Part shown: piece by piece, positions 51,059 through 58,330 of the stretch
How the letters are laid out: each line of letters starts with the position of its first letter
Position numbering within the stretch: the stretch's first letter is position 1
NCBI RefSeq assembly: GCF_000763315.1
Contig: NZ_JPST01000036.1
Span: 26,277-90,276, forward strand
From: Thermoactinomyces daqus
GTDB taxonomy: Bacteria > Bacillota > Bacilli > Thermoactinomycetales > Thermoactinomycetaceae
DNA: 64,000 nt
Reading direction: 5' to 3'
Translations under genes and position numbers: made by a program
Notes under the pieces: generated by a model
What the model saw: the letters and a program-made list of their open reading frames with translations, nothing else
What the model was told of the DNA's origin: nothing
The model's database searches: none

Positions 51059-51087
51059 ACTATATATATGGGGAACGTTTTGCTCAA
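51059..51087 (-). promoter_or_regulatory. Early promoter P4
   Basis: Minus strand: -35 TTGAGC (51082-51087), 17-base spacer with AACGTTCCCCATATA, -10 TATAGT (51059-51064); upstream TTATGTCACC. Drives ssb. Confidence 0.85.
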
Positions 51088-51141
51088 AGGTGACATAAGG
51101 AGAAATTTTTTTTTTGACTAGAATTGCGGTTCAGGTGGGGA

Positions 51142-51242
51142 ATTGTTACAAGTTCATTTCAAAGTTCAAATCAAAGTTCAAACGGTTGAACTATAAATAA
51201 ATAAATACTATAAATAAAAAAAGAACTATAAATAAAAAGATT
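51142..51242 (+). promoter_or_regulatory. Iteron/palindrome element, origin-like (copy R)
   Basis: Three 12-base iterons (AAGTTCATTTC, AAAGTTCAAATC, AAAGTTCAAACG; 51150-51184), the 6-4-6 palindrome GTTCAA-N4-TTGAAC (51176-51191), then three A/T-rich direct repeats of ACTATAAATAAA (51190-51236). TTGAAC with a 17-base spacer to TATAAA would also make a rightward promoter. Inverted copy at 26769-26820. Iterons plus palindrome plus AT-rich repeats is an origin-like layout. Confidence 0.6.
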
Positions 51243-51274
51243 CAGCATATAAATACTATCGTATTTATATGCTG
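51243..51274. repeat. Perfect 14-bp inverted repeat beside the origin-like array
   Basis: CAGCATATAAATAC (51243-51256) and GTATTTATATGCTG (51261-51274) with a 4-base TATC loop. No T-run directly follows. A cruciform or protein-binding site is likely. Confidence 0.75.
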
Positions 51275-51332
51275 GACGTTATTTCAATATTTTGCTTTTT
51301 CACTAAGACTTATCTATGCAGAGAAGGATTAA
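51275..51332. other. Short non-coding stretch downstream of the propeptide gene
   Basis: AT-rich, no gene or clear hairpin. On the minus strand it is the 3' side of the receptor-propeptide transcript, where arbitrium loci encode a small RNA or gene (AimX); nothing here identifies such a product. Confidence 0.4.
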
Positions 51333-51470
51333 TTAACAACACCAAGGTTCACCCATCTGTGCAGATTCAAAAGCATAATGATCCTGTGTTAATATGGTTT
51401 GTCCGTCTTCTGCGTTTACAATAAAAACTGAAAGTAATAAAACAAACATCACAATCAACGCATTTTTCAT
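51333..51470 (-). CDS. Secreted signalling propeptide of an arbitrium/RRNPP-like locus (45 aa)
   Basis: Starts MKNALIVMFVLLLSVFIVNA: Lys 2, hydrophobic core 5-18, and a V-N-A signal-peptidase I site after residue 20. A short polar stretch follows, ending QMGEPWCC. The gene begins 25 bases after the receptor stop with its own AAGGTG site, so it is co-transcribed with the receptor. This size, Sec signal and C-terminal position of the probable mature peptide are those of AimP, PapR, NprX and Phr precursors. The two terminal cysteines are unlike the published AimP peptides I know. Which residues are matured is unknown. Confidence 0.75.
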   Translation of the reverse strand: MKNALIVMFVLLLSVFIVNAEDGQTILTQDHYAFESAQMGEPWCC

Positions 51471-51494
51471 AATCCAGCACCTTCCCTTTTATCA

Positions 51495-52760
51495 TCATGT
51501 TTGACTTAACTTAAAAAATGTGTTCAGATACTCAAAGTATTTCGGTTCGTTCTCTTGTAAACAACTAAGAAGCAACGTAACAATGTTTTGTGCCGCTTCC
51601 TTGGCTCCGAATTTTTCTGCAATCTTAACACCTTTTTCCAAAATTGAAACCGCTTGTTTCATCTTTCCTTTTCTAATCCACAACCTCCCCTGCAGACAAT
51701 ACGTTTCTAAGATTCGTGGGCCAACATGATCAATTGAAAATGCATGATTGATATATTCTTGCACTTGATCCAACTGATCTTGCTTGAGTTTAAGATATCC
51801 AAGTCGGTTATAAATCGTGGTCAAAAGTTTTTGATCAACCTTACCTTCCAGTTTCAATGCTTTTTTGTAAGCTCTTTCTGCCGTGTCAAAATCTCCTTTT
51901 TCCTCGTAAACTTTCCCCAAAACTTCCCAAAGTTCAACCGACCGGTCAAATTTTTGTTCCTTGGCTGCAATTTTCAGGCCGGCAATTGCAGAACAAATTG
52001 CTTTATCATATTTTTTCCGCTCAAGCTCATTTCTTGCCTTACACTCAAACACAAGGCATGTGATGTGTGCGTTTTGAATTTGATGATGGTTCTGAATCAA
52101 TTCTTCCAATTCTTCATAGGAATTTCGCAAAAGCAAAACCTTAAAGCTAAGAAGGCCATAATAAACATCCATGCGTGATGATCCTTTAAAGGATTTAATT
52201 CCCTCTTCAATTTCCATTAATGCAGATGGAATATCATTGTTTGCATAATAATAGTTGGCCAATAGGTTATGTGCTGCACTTTTTAGATTTTCTGAATTGG
52301 CCTCTTCCGATTCAATAACCTTTGTTGCTGCAGCCTTTGCTTTTTCTAATTGTCCCAAATAGAAAAATGCTTTTGCTTTCAGGAACGTGATCCATGCTTT
52401 TTCTTTTGAATAAACTTCTGCATAAACTTCAAGTTGTTCTAACCGTTCGATATCTTCCTTTAAGGATTGTTTTAAATCAATGCTGACCTCAGCAATTTCA
52501 AGTCGGGTTCTTAGCTCATCAGGTTCTTCTAATCTAATGATTTGATAAACTTCCTCAACGGTGAATCCGAACAGTGAACAATATTTTTCATATGCTTCAA
52601 TGGCTTTTTCAATTTTCTTTGGACCATCCCCCTTTTCTAATCTACACAGTGTTGTGATGGATTGCTCTCCCTTCATTGCCAAATATTCAAGTGAATAACC
52701 TTCTTCATTCCGCTTTTTCTCCAGGAACTTTCCGATCTTTTTAAAATCGTACTTATTCAA
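51495..52760 (-). CDS. RRNPP-type peptide receptor (HTH plus TPR repeats), AimR-like
   Basis: 421 aa. N-terminal helix-turn-helix (FKKIGKFLEKKRNEEGYSLEYL ... ITTLCRLEKGDG, about 5-60), then TPR-like helical hairpins to the C-terminus (for example AWITFLKAKAFFYLGQLEKAKAA, LWEVLGKVYEEKGDFDTAERAYKKAL, IYNRLGYLKLKQDQLDQVQEY). This is the domain layout of AimR, PlcR, NprR and Rap-like receptors. It is followed by a signal-peptide-bearing small gene and lies next to the integrase. TTG 52760 is preceded by AAGGGG; longer reading upstream lacks a ribosome site. TGTCC is repeated three times near 52896-52918 and may be an autoregulatory operator. Confidence 0.8.
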   Translation of the reverse strand: MNKYDFKKIGKFLEKKRNEEGYSLEYLAMKGEQSITTLCRLEKGDGPKKIEKAIEAYEKYCSLFGFTVEEVYQIIRLEEPDELRTRLEIAEVSIDLKQSLKEDIERLEQLEVYAEVYSKEKAWITFLKAKAFFYLGQLEKAKAAATKVIESEEANSENLKSAAHNLLANYYYANNDIPSALMEIEEGIKSFKGSSRMDVYYGLLSFKVLLLRNSYEELEELIQNHHQIQNAHITCLVFECKARNELERKKYDKAICSAIAGLKIAAKEQKFDRSVELWEVLGKVYEEKGDFDTAERAYKKALKLEGKVDQKLLTTIYNRLGYLKLKQDQLDQVQEYINHAFSIDHVGPRILETYCLQGRLWIRKGKMKQAVSILEKGVKIAEKFGAKEAAQNIVTLLLSCLQENEPKYFEYLNTFFKLSQT

Positions 52761-53125
52761 GATGTCCCCTTCTTTCCCTATGTTATCACGTAATTCCAGC
52801 AAATGTGATTTATGAAATATTTCATGTTTTGGTGCGGAATTTTTCAAACCAAATGCCGTTTCAAATCAACATGCAATTATTTATTCGTTTGTTTTGTCCA
52901 TTTTTTGTCCGATGTCCGTGAAAATACTCCTAGTTTTTACGATTATTTTCTTATTTTCTGATTTGACTTTACCTAAATTTTACATCAAAAATTTGATTTG
53001 TATTTTTTTTCTGACTAAAATTAAATCACTAATGAATGAAGTTGCTCGTTCAAATTCCCCCTAAACAATCGTGTCAACCTCGTGTTCTGGTTTCCTACTA
53101 TAAAAATAGAAAGAGGGAATGTGTA
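52761..53125. other. Divergent control region of receptor and plus-strand int genes
   Basis: About 365 bases. Contains TGTCC three times (TTTTGTCCATTTTTTGTCCG region, about 52891-52918) and A/T-rich DNA with a TACTATAAAAAT -10-like word near 53098-53108 that may start the int-side transcript. Other promoter boxes are not clear enough to place. Confidence 0.45.
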
Positions 53126-53347
53126 ATGCCAAAAAAAGCATTCACTTGTAAGGAACACAAAGGCAATGCTGATTTTGTAGAACTTGCAGTTGATGCAGTT
53201 GTTCAATATGTAAATGACCAAATTGAACAAAATGTTTTGGTTGCTAATGATGTAAAGATTGAATCTTCTAGAAAACTTAAATTTAAAAATCACATTGCTA
53301 AATTTGACACAGAATCGAAAATTTTCTACAATAAGAAAGGAATGTGA
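53126..53347 (+). CDS. Small protein upstream of integrase, candidate recombination directionality factor (73 aa)
   Basis: Begins MPKKAFTCKEHKGNADFV and ends basic (SSRKLKFKNHIAKF). ATG 53126 is spaced from AGAGGGA. Directly before a large serine recombinase on the same strand, the usual place for an accessory factor of excision or a regulator; no known domain is recognised, so the role is inference. Confidence 0.5.
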   Translation: MPKKAFTCKEHKGNADFVELAVDAVVQYVNDQIEQNVLVANDVKIESSRKLKFKNHIAKFDTESKIFYNKKGM

Positions 53348-53370
53348 ATTTTTGTTTTGGGGGAATTTAA

Positions 53371-54909
53371 TTGGAGACTCGCAGCCTAGATGAAAAGGAA
53401 CCTATTTGTGCAGTATATGCACGCGTTTCAGTTGAACGAAATAGCGAATCAGTCGAACACCAAGTTTCATTACTTAGGGAATTTGTCAGATCAAAAGGAC
53501 TAGGTGTCATTCCAGATGAATTTATATATGAAGATGTTGTTTCCGCTTCAAAATACAGTATCTGGGAAAGGCCGGCAATGAAACGACTTTTGGAAGACGC
53601 AAAAGATGGAAAGTTTTCTATTCTTTTATTTAAGGGTATTTCCCGATCTGTTCGTGATACGCAGGAAGCACTTGAAATCCTTGAACGATTCAAACAAAAA
53701 GGAATTCGTGTAATCTCATTCGAGGAAAATTACGATAGTTCCCGTGAAGATTCCAAATTTATATTTGGCATTCATGCACTTTTGGCCGAACAGGAATCAG
53801 AAAAAATTTCTGTTCGGGTTAAACTTGGAATGAAGGAAAAGGTGAAAAAAGGTGAATGGGCAGGATTGTCACCATTCGGCTATCGAGTAAAAGACAAAAA
53901 ATTGGTGGTCGATCCAGAAGAAGCTGAAATTGTTAAGAAAATATTTGATATGTACGTGGACGAGAATGTTGGAACGTCAACAATTGCAGTTCACCTGAAT
54001 GAGCACGGATATAGAACTCGAAATGGAAGGCCTTGGTCCAGGAAAACCGTTAGGGACATGTTGAAAAATGAAGTTTATATTGGTCGGATTACGTATAATA
54101 AAAAGTCACTAAAACGAATAAGAGATTTTGACAGTGAAACCCAAAAGAAAAAGTGGGTACGAATTCCTAATAGTCAAGATGATTGGGTTATTGTAGAGAA
54201 TAGCCACGATGCTATTATTGATAAGAAAAAATTTGAAAAGGCACAAATAATGCTTGCTGAAAGAAGCAGAAATTTAGAACCATCCAATGTTATATTTCCG
54301 CTAGCTGGAATCCTAAAATGTAAAAAATGCAAGAAATCAATCGTAGGTCTGACTTCAAAAGCTAAGGGGAAAACTTATAGATATTATTGCTGCAATACTT
54401 ACCTCAGATTTGGACGTTCCTTTTGTAGTCAGCCAAATATAAATGCAGAAAAGATCGAAGCGTATATTTTGGAATTATTAGCAGAAAAGCTAAAGACAAT
54501 CCAGGATCAAATTGTGCTTGGAAAAAATATTGGAGTGGTTAAACCCAACACAAAGGATATTGAAAAGAAATTAAAACAAGTTGAAGCTCAGATTGAAAAG
54601 GTAAACCGTGATACTTCAGAACTTTATTTTGAACGTGACAACATGGAGCCACTTCAATATCAATTCATTATGCAACAGCTACGTGAAAAAGCCAAATCAC
54701 TAAATGAAGAAAAGGAGCAGTTACTATCAAAACTCCAAATTTCAGAGGAATCAGAGGAAATGATGAAAGAAGTAGAGAGTCATCTAACTGAATTTTTCAA
54801 CCTCGACATATCGGAACCTAGGAAAGTTAGGAAAGTCCTTCGCCATTTTATTGAAGTCATTTGGCTTGATGATAAACATCTTGATATTCATTACAAATTC
54901 GATTTTTAA
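53371..54909 (+). CDS. int: Large serine recombinase (phage integrase)
   Basis: 512 aa. Catalytic domain (1-150) with VYARVSVERNSES (serine near residue 18) and FKGISRSVRDTQEALEIL (arginines). The recombinase domain starts GLSPFGYRVKDKKLVVDPEEAEIVKKIF; a zinc ribbon CKKCKKSIVG ... YYCCNTYLRFGRSFCSQP follows; then a coiled coil (EKKLKQVEAQIEKVNRDTSELY). It integrates at the attachment site inside the UPF0261 gene. TTG 53371 is preceded by GGGGGAA. A perfect terminator follows the stop. Confidence 0.93.
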   Translation: METRSLDEKEPICAVYARVSVERNSESVEHQVSLLREFVRSKGLGVIPDEFIYEDVVSASKYSIWERPAMKRLLEDAKDGKFSILLFKGISRSVRDTQEALEILERFKQKGIRVISFEENYDSSREDSKFIFGIHALLAEQESEKISVRVKLGMKEKVKKGEWAGLSPFGYRVKDKKLVVDPEEAEIVKKIFDMYVDENVGTSTIAVHLNEHGYRTRNGRPWSRKTVRDMLKNEVYIGRITYNKKSLKRIRDFDSETQKKKWVRIPNSQDDWVIVENSHDAIIDKKKFEKAQIMLAERSRNLEPSNVIFPLAGILKCKKCKKSIVGLTSKAKGKTYRYYCCNTYLRFGRSFCSQPNINAEKIEAYILELLAEKLKTIQDQIVLGKNIGVVKPNTKDIEKKLKQVEAQIEKVNRDTSELYFERDNMEPLQYQFIMQQLREKAKSLNEEKEQLLSKLQISEESEEMMKEVESHLTEFFNLDISEPRKVRKVLRHFIEVIWLDDKHLDIHYKFDF

Positions 54910-54917
54910 TCAGTTCC

Positions 54918-54950
54918 AAGAACCTAGAAAGTCTAGGTTCTTTTTTTTAT
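54918..54950 (+). terminator. Intrinsic terminator of int
   Basis: Perfect 11-bp stem AAGAACCTAGA/TCTAGGTTCTT (54918-54928 with 54932-54942), then six further T. Confidence 0.9.
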
Positions 54951-55213
54951 TGCTTATATCCGTTTTCTAAGATTTTTTGATTACGTAACTAGTTTTATTT
55001 AATTATGTAACCTGAAATATTCATTAGCAATTCCAAGATATACGCATCTAATCTTTCCAAATGGCCATATATTGAATTTGTTTTACTCTTTATGACTATA
55101 TATACTGATGTTACGTAACACAAAAACAAACGAACATTCGCCAAACACTCTATAGCCTAGAATGATGTATCAGAAAATTAGATCGGGCATATACTGTAAT
55201 ATCTACTTTTTAA
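54951..55213. other. Right end of prophage, with TNACGTAAC palindromes
   Basis: AT-rich, no gene. ATTACGTAAC (54980-54989) and GTTACGTAAC (55110-55119) with further ATGTAAC words at about 54997 and 55217. The same GTTACGTAAC also occurs at 25633-25642. Repeats of this kind near the end may be recombinase-arm or control sites. Confidence 0.45.
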
Positions 55214-55245
55214 TCATGTAACATCGGGTACGGTGGACATCCCCC
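55205..55245. other. Right attachment junction (attR) in the UPF0261 gene
   Basis: The UPF0261 frame keeps its family consensus up to MVNFWGMSTVP and then reads DVT and a stop in AT-rich phage DNA, so the crossover lies at about 55226-55234 (TCGGGTACGG). For a serine recombinase only a short core is shared, so a base-exact site needs the other junction. Confidence 0.65.
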
Positions 55246-56104
55246 AAAAATTGACCATATCCAGACATCCCGGGGCAATCACCTGCGGCAATCCCCATTT
55301 CGCGGCTGCACTCATGCGATTGGGACCGGCTGACAAAACACCACCCGCCAGTTCATCGGCCAGCTCGGTTGGCGTTACTTCAAGCACCCCGGAAATATAG
55401 CCTCTTTCAATCAAGGATTCCATCGTTTTGCCCCCGGTGCCAGTGGCATGAAACACCAACACTTCATAATCTTTTTCATCCAAATATTTTTTGCATTGAT
55501 TGACCAAGGTTGTCGTATTGCCAAACATGGAAGCCGTAATCAACGGTTTTGATTCTATAGGCGGGACTTGAGCTTCCAACATGCCGACAATGGCGCCGAC
55601 AGCATTGGCGTAAATGCGCGCACTGATGCGATTCACACCCGATACATCCAAGATGGAAGGAATCATGACGATATCACTGATCCCCACATAAGGCTGGGTA
55701 TCCCCTGACGCCACCGTACTCACCATGACTTTGGGAACTCCGATCGGCAATGCCCGCAGTCCAGACGTTCCGATCATCGTTCCATTGGAACCTCCCATGG
55801 AAAAACCGGCATCAACCAGTCCTTCCTGATAAAGCTCCTGCATCACGATGGCAATCCCTTTCGTCATAATCGTCATCGCGAGCGATTTATCGGCGATTCG
55901 GCGAAGCTCGCTCAAAGCGACACCGCCTGCTTTGGCCACTCTTTCCGCCGAAATGTCAGGTTCAAATAAAGGATCCCCAAGCACTCCGGTATTGACCATC
56001 AGCGCCCGGTGTCCCTTTTTTTCAATTTCCGCCTTGATAAAAGCATAGTCATCTCCCTTGGTATCAAACGCACCGATGACTGCAATCGTTTTACTCACAC
56101 TCAC
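55214..56104 (-). pseudogene. UPF0261 / Tm-1-like ATP-binding protein, truncated by prophage
   Basis: 296 aa, against about 400 in the family. Recognised by SKTIAVIGAFDTKGDDYAFI, VDAGFSMGGSNGTMIG, AGGVLSAGPNRMSAAAKWGLPQVIAPGCLDMVNF. The C-terminal quarter, normally after VNFxxxxTVPE, is missing because the prophage enters there. The distal part should lie at the left end of the prophage, outside this window. GTG 56104 is chosen because AGGAGGGG precedes it. Whether the shortened protein is functional is unknown. Confidence 0.8.
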
Positions 56105-56362
56105 TTTGCCCCTCCTCACATTTTTAAATTGATAAAAAAAGATTTATCTACTATATTTGCTTCCATTTCTACTAAATCATTTCCTTCTAAACAATTAAAA
56201 AATTGTTTTCGCGACAATCCGGCACCGGGGCATAATTGCCTCCGCTCATCCGTAGGTATATAGAAGCATATTCTTTCTCAGGAAAACATTCATATCCTTT
56301 TCGATACCATCCGACCCACCATGCACAATTTCGGGTCATGTTTGGCAAAAGAGGTGTCTTCG
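56105..56362. other. Intergenic region upstream of the UPF0261 and cotS-like genes
   Basis: About 260 bases; no gene seen and no clear consensus promoter identified by eye. It separates the divergent transcription units. Confidence 0.4.
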
Positions 56363-57361
56363 ATGCGAGTAAAAGCCGATGTTCATATCAGTCCCGAAGA
56401 GGTAACCAGAATCATTGAAACCCGATACGGACTCAAAGTCCATTCGTTAACCAAAGTGCGTGCCGTGTACAAAGCCAAAACGTCCCATGGCGTCTACGGT
56501 TTTAAAAATGCCGAGGAATTGCCCGACCTCCCCTTTATTATTTCTTGTTTAAATTGCATCAGGAAAAATGGCTTTCGGCGCATGCCCAGCTTTCTTCCTT
56601 CCATCGAAGGTGATTGGCTCGTCGATGATCACGGCGAAACTTATTTCATGGAGGAGTGGCACGATTTAACCGAAGTCCCCCCAGACAGTTATCCGTATTG
56701 GATAAAAATCGCAGGCACACTGGCTGAATTTCATGAAGCATCGCGGGGAATCCCCCACGGTGACCACAACGAACGGGAATATCTAGGAAGAAGACATCAA
56801 TACCTGCGAAAGATGCTCGAAAAATTGCGAAACTGGCGCCAGTCATGCCGCGATCACCGGCAGGCGGCCCTGCTCGATTTTGCTTTAACCCGCGCGAAAC
56901 TGGCATACCATCTCATCCAAGATGTTCCGGAAAGGGTGATGCCGGAGCATGCCGTCTGGTGTCACGGCGGTCTGCAGCACCGCAACATCATGATCGACCG
57001 CAAGCGGCAGATCTGGCTGATTGATTTTGAAACGCTCACCTACATGGAACGGGTGGCTGACCTGGCCCAATTTGTCCAATACCACGGATATGCCTACAAC
57101 TGGCCCCCTTCCGCCATTTGGCGTTTTCTTTCCGCCTATGAAAAAAGAGCTTCCAAACCGCTCGATCCTGATGAATGGAAAATGTTTTTTTCCTATCTCC
57201 TCTTCCCCAAACGCTTGGGCAGCAGGTTCCAGCGTTACTATGGAAAGCGCTCCCCGGATCAGAAGGACTGGGAAAAATGCACAAACACGGTCACCAAAGA
57301 GTTCCTCAAGGAAACATTTCTCCAGCAGATCCGGCCGATGCTGGAAAGAAGGGGATTTTGA
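56363..57361 (+). CDS. CotS-family spore-coat kinase-like protein
   Basis: 332 aa. Aminoglycoside-phosphotransferase-like fold: VRAVYKAKTSHGVYGFK (N-lobe Lys), PSIEGDWLVDDHGETYFMEEWHD, catalytic loop VWCHGGLQHRNIMID and metal-binding IWLIDFETLTYM. This is the CotS/CotI/YutH group found in spore coats of Bacillales. ATG 56363 follows AGAGGTG. Indicates an endospore-forming host. Confidence 0.85.
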   Translation: MRVKADVHISPEEVTRIIETRYGLKVHSLTKVRAVYKAKTSHGVYGFKNAEELPDLPFIISCLNCIRKNGFRRMPSFLPSIEGDWLVDDHGETYFMEEWHDLTEVPPDSYPYWIKIAGTLAEFHEASRGIPHGDHNEREYLGRRHQYLRKMLEKLRNWRQSCRDHRQAALLDFALTRAKLAYHLIQDVPERVMPEHAVWCHGGLQHRNIMIDRKRQIWLIDFETLTYMERVADLAQFVQYHGYAYNWPPSAIWRFLSAYEKRASKPLDPDEWKMFFSYLLFPKRLGSRFQRYYGKRSPDQKDWEKCTNTVTKEFLKETFLQQIRPMLERRGF

Positions 57362-57530
57362 AAGCGAACCACCTTTGCCTCTCTGCAGGGGATGAGCATA
57401 ATAATGGAAAACAGCACCAGTGAGAAACGGAGCCGAAGGAAGACTGAGCCAACCCCCGCTCAAGATCCCTGATCCGGAAAAGGCGAGGTAAAAGGTGGCC
57501 CCGCTCTCCTGCCAGCCATTCCATAAAACA

Positions 57531-57570
57531 AGTGGAGGGGATCATGAGAGATCCGCTCCACTCTTTTTTG
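57531..57570. terminator. Bidirectional terminator between cotS-like gene and lipB
   Basis: Stem AGTGGAG-x-GGATC/GATCC-x-CTCCACT (57531-57562). On the plus strand it is followed by CTTTTTTG and on the minus strand by TGTTTTATG, so it serves both convergent genes. Confidence 0.8.
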
Positions 57571-57571
57571 A

Positions 57572-58237
57572 TTAAACCGGCTGCCCCGCCTTCCATCCGA
57601 AGACTTCCTCCGTGCTTTTCACGATTTGCTCCATCACTTCTTCCATATCCACTTCTCTGCCTAACAGCTCTTTCATCGAAGTAACCCCGTATTCCTGGAT
57701 TCCGCACGGAACGATCAGATTAAAATAGCGCAAATCGGTGTTCACATTCAGGGCAAAGCCGTGATTGGTGATATATCCCCGTTTTTGCCGTCCACGGTTA
57801 AACTTCACCCCGATCGCGGCAATTTTTACGTCTCCCACCCAGACACCTGTGTAGGGGGCTTTTCGTCCGCCCTGAATATCAAAGTGTTTCAGCGCACGAA
57901 TGATAACCTCTTCCAAATCCCGCAAATAACCGTGGGAGTCGTTGCCGCGCTCTCCCAAGTGAAAAATGGGATAGCCGACCAATTGGCCGGGACCATGATA
58001 GGTTACGTCACCGCCGCGGTCAATCTCCACAACCTGAATCCCCTGTGCTTCATAATATTCTTTTGAAAAGAGCAGATTTTCCTGGTGAAAACCGCGTCCC
58101 AACGTAAATGTATGGGGATGCTCAAGCAACAAGAGCTGATTCTCCGCCTGCCCTTGATCGATTTTCCGAACCCATTCCTTTTGTTTGTCCCAGGTTTCCA
58201 TATAAGGAACCAGACCGAGACGCTGTACTTGAAACAT
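57572..58237 (-). CDS. lipB: Octanoyl-[acyl carrier protein] transferase LipB
   Basis: 221 aa. Transfers octanoyl from ACP to lipoyl domains, the first step of protein lipoylation. Seen: IDRGGDVTYHGPGQLVGYP, VKIAAIGVKFNRG (with conserved Lys) and NLIVPCGIQEYGVTSM with the catalytic Cys. ATG 58237 is used, six bases after AGGTGG. Placed directly downstream of bkdB, whose lipoyl domain is a substrate. Confidence 0.9.
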   Translation of the reverse strand: MFQVQRLGLVPYMETWDKQKEWVRKIDQGQAENQLLLLEHPHTFTLGRGFHQENLLFSKEYYEAQGIQVVEIDRGGDVTYHGPGQLVGYPIFHLGERGNDSHGYLRDLEEVIIRALKHFDIQGGRKAPYTGVWVGDVKIAAIGVKFNRGRQKRGYITNHGFALNVNTDLRYFNLIVPCGIQEYGVTSMKELLGREVDMEEVMEQIVKSTEEVFGWKAGQPV

Positions 58238-58257
58238 AGACATCCACCTTTCCAAGC

Positions 58258-58282
58258 GGAAAAGGCACCGCGTCGGGTGCCT
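58258..58282 (-). terminator. Hairpin between bkdB and lipB
   Basis: 7-bp stem AGGCACC/GGTGCCT (58263-58269 with 58276-58282) then TTTTCC on the minus strand; attenuates lipB rather than fully separating it. Confidence 0.5.
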
Positions 58283-58330
58283 CCATATGATTGTTGCAAT
58301 CTTCTTCTATTCTACCAGAGCAGCGGCGTA

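Noticed and set aside
53036-53125. N-terminal extension of the gene before int
   Set aside because: No ribosome site; ATG 53126 with AGAGGGA is better.
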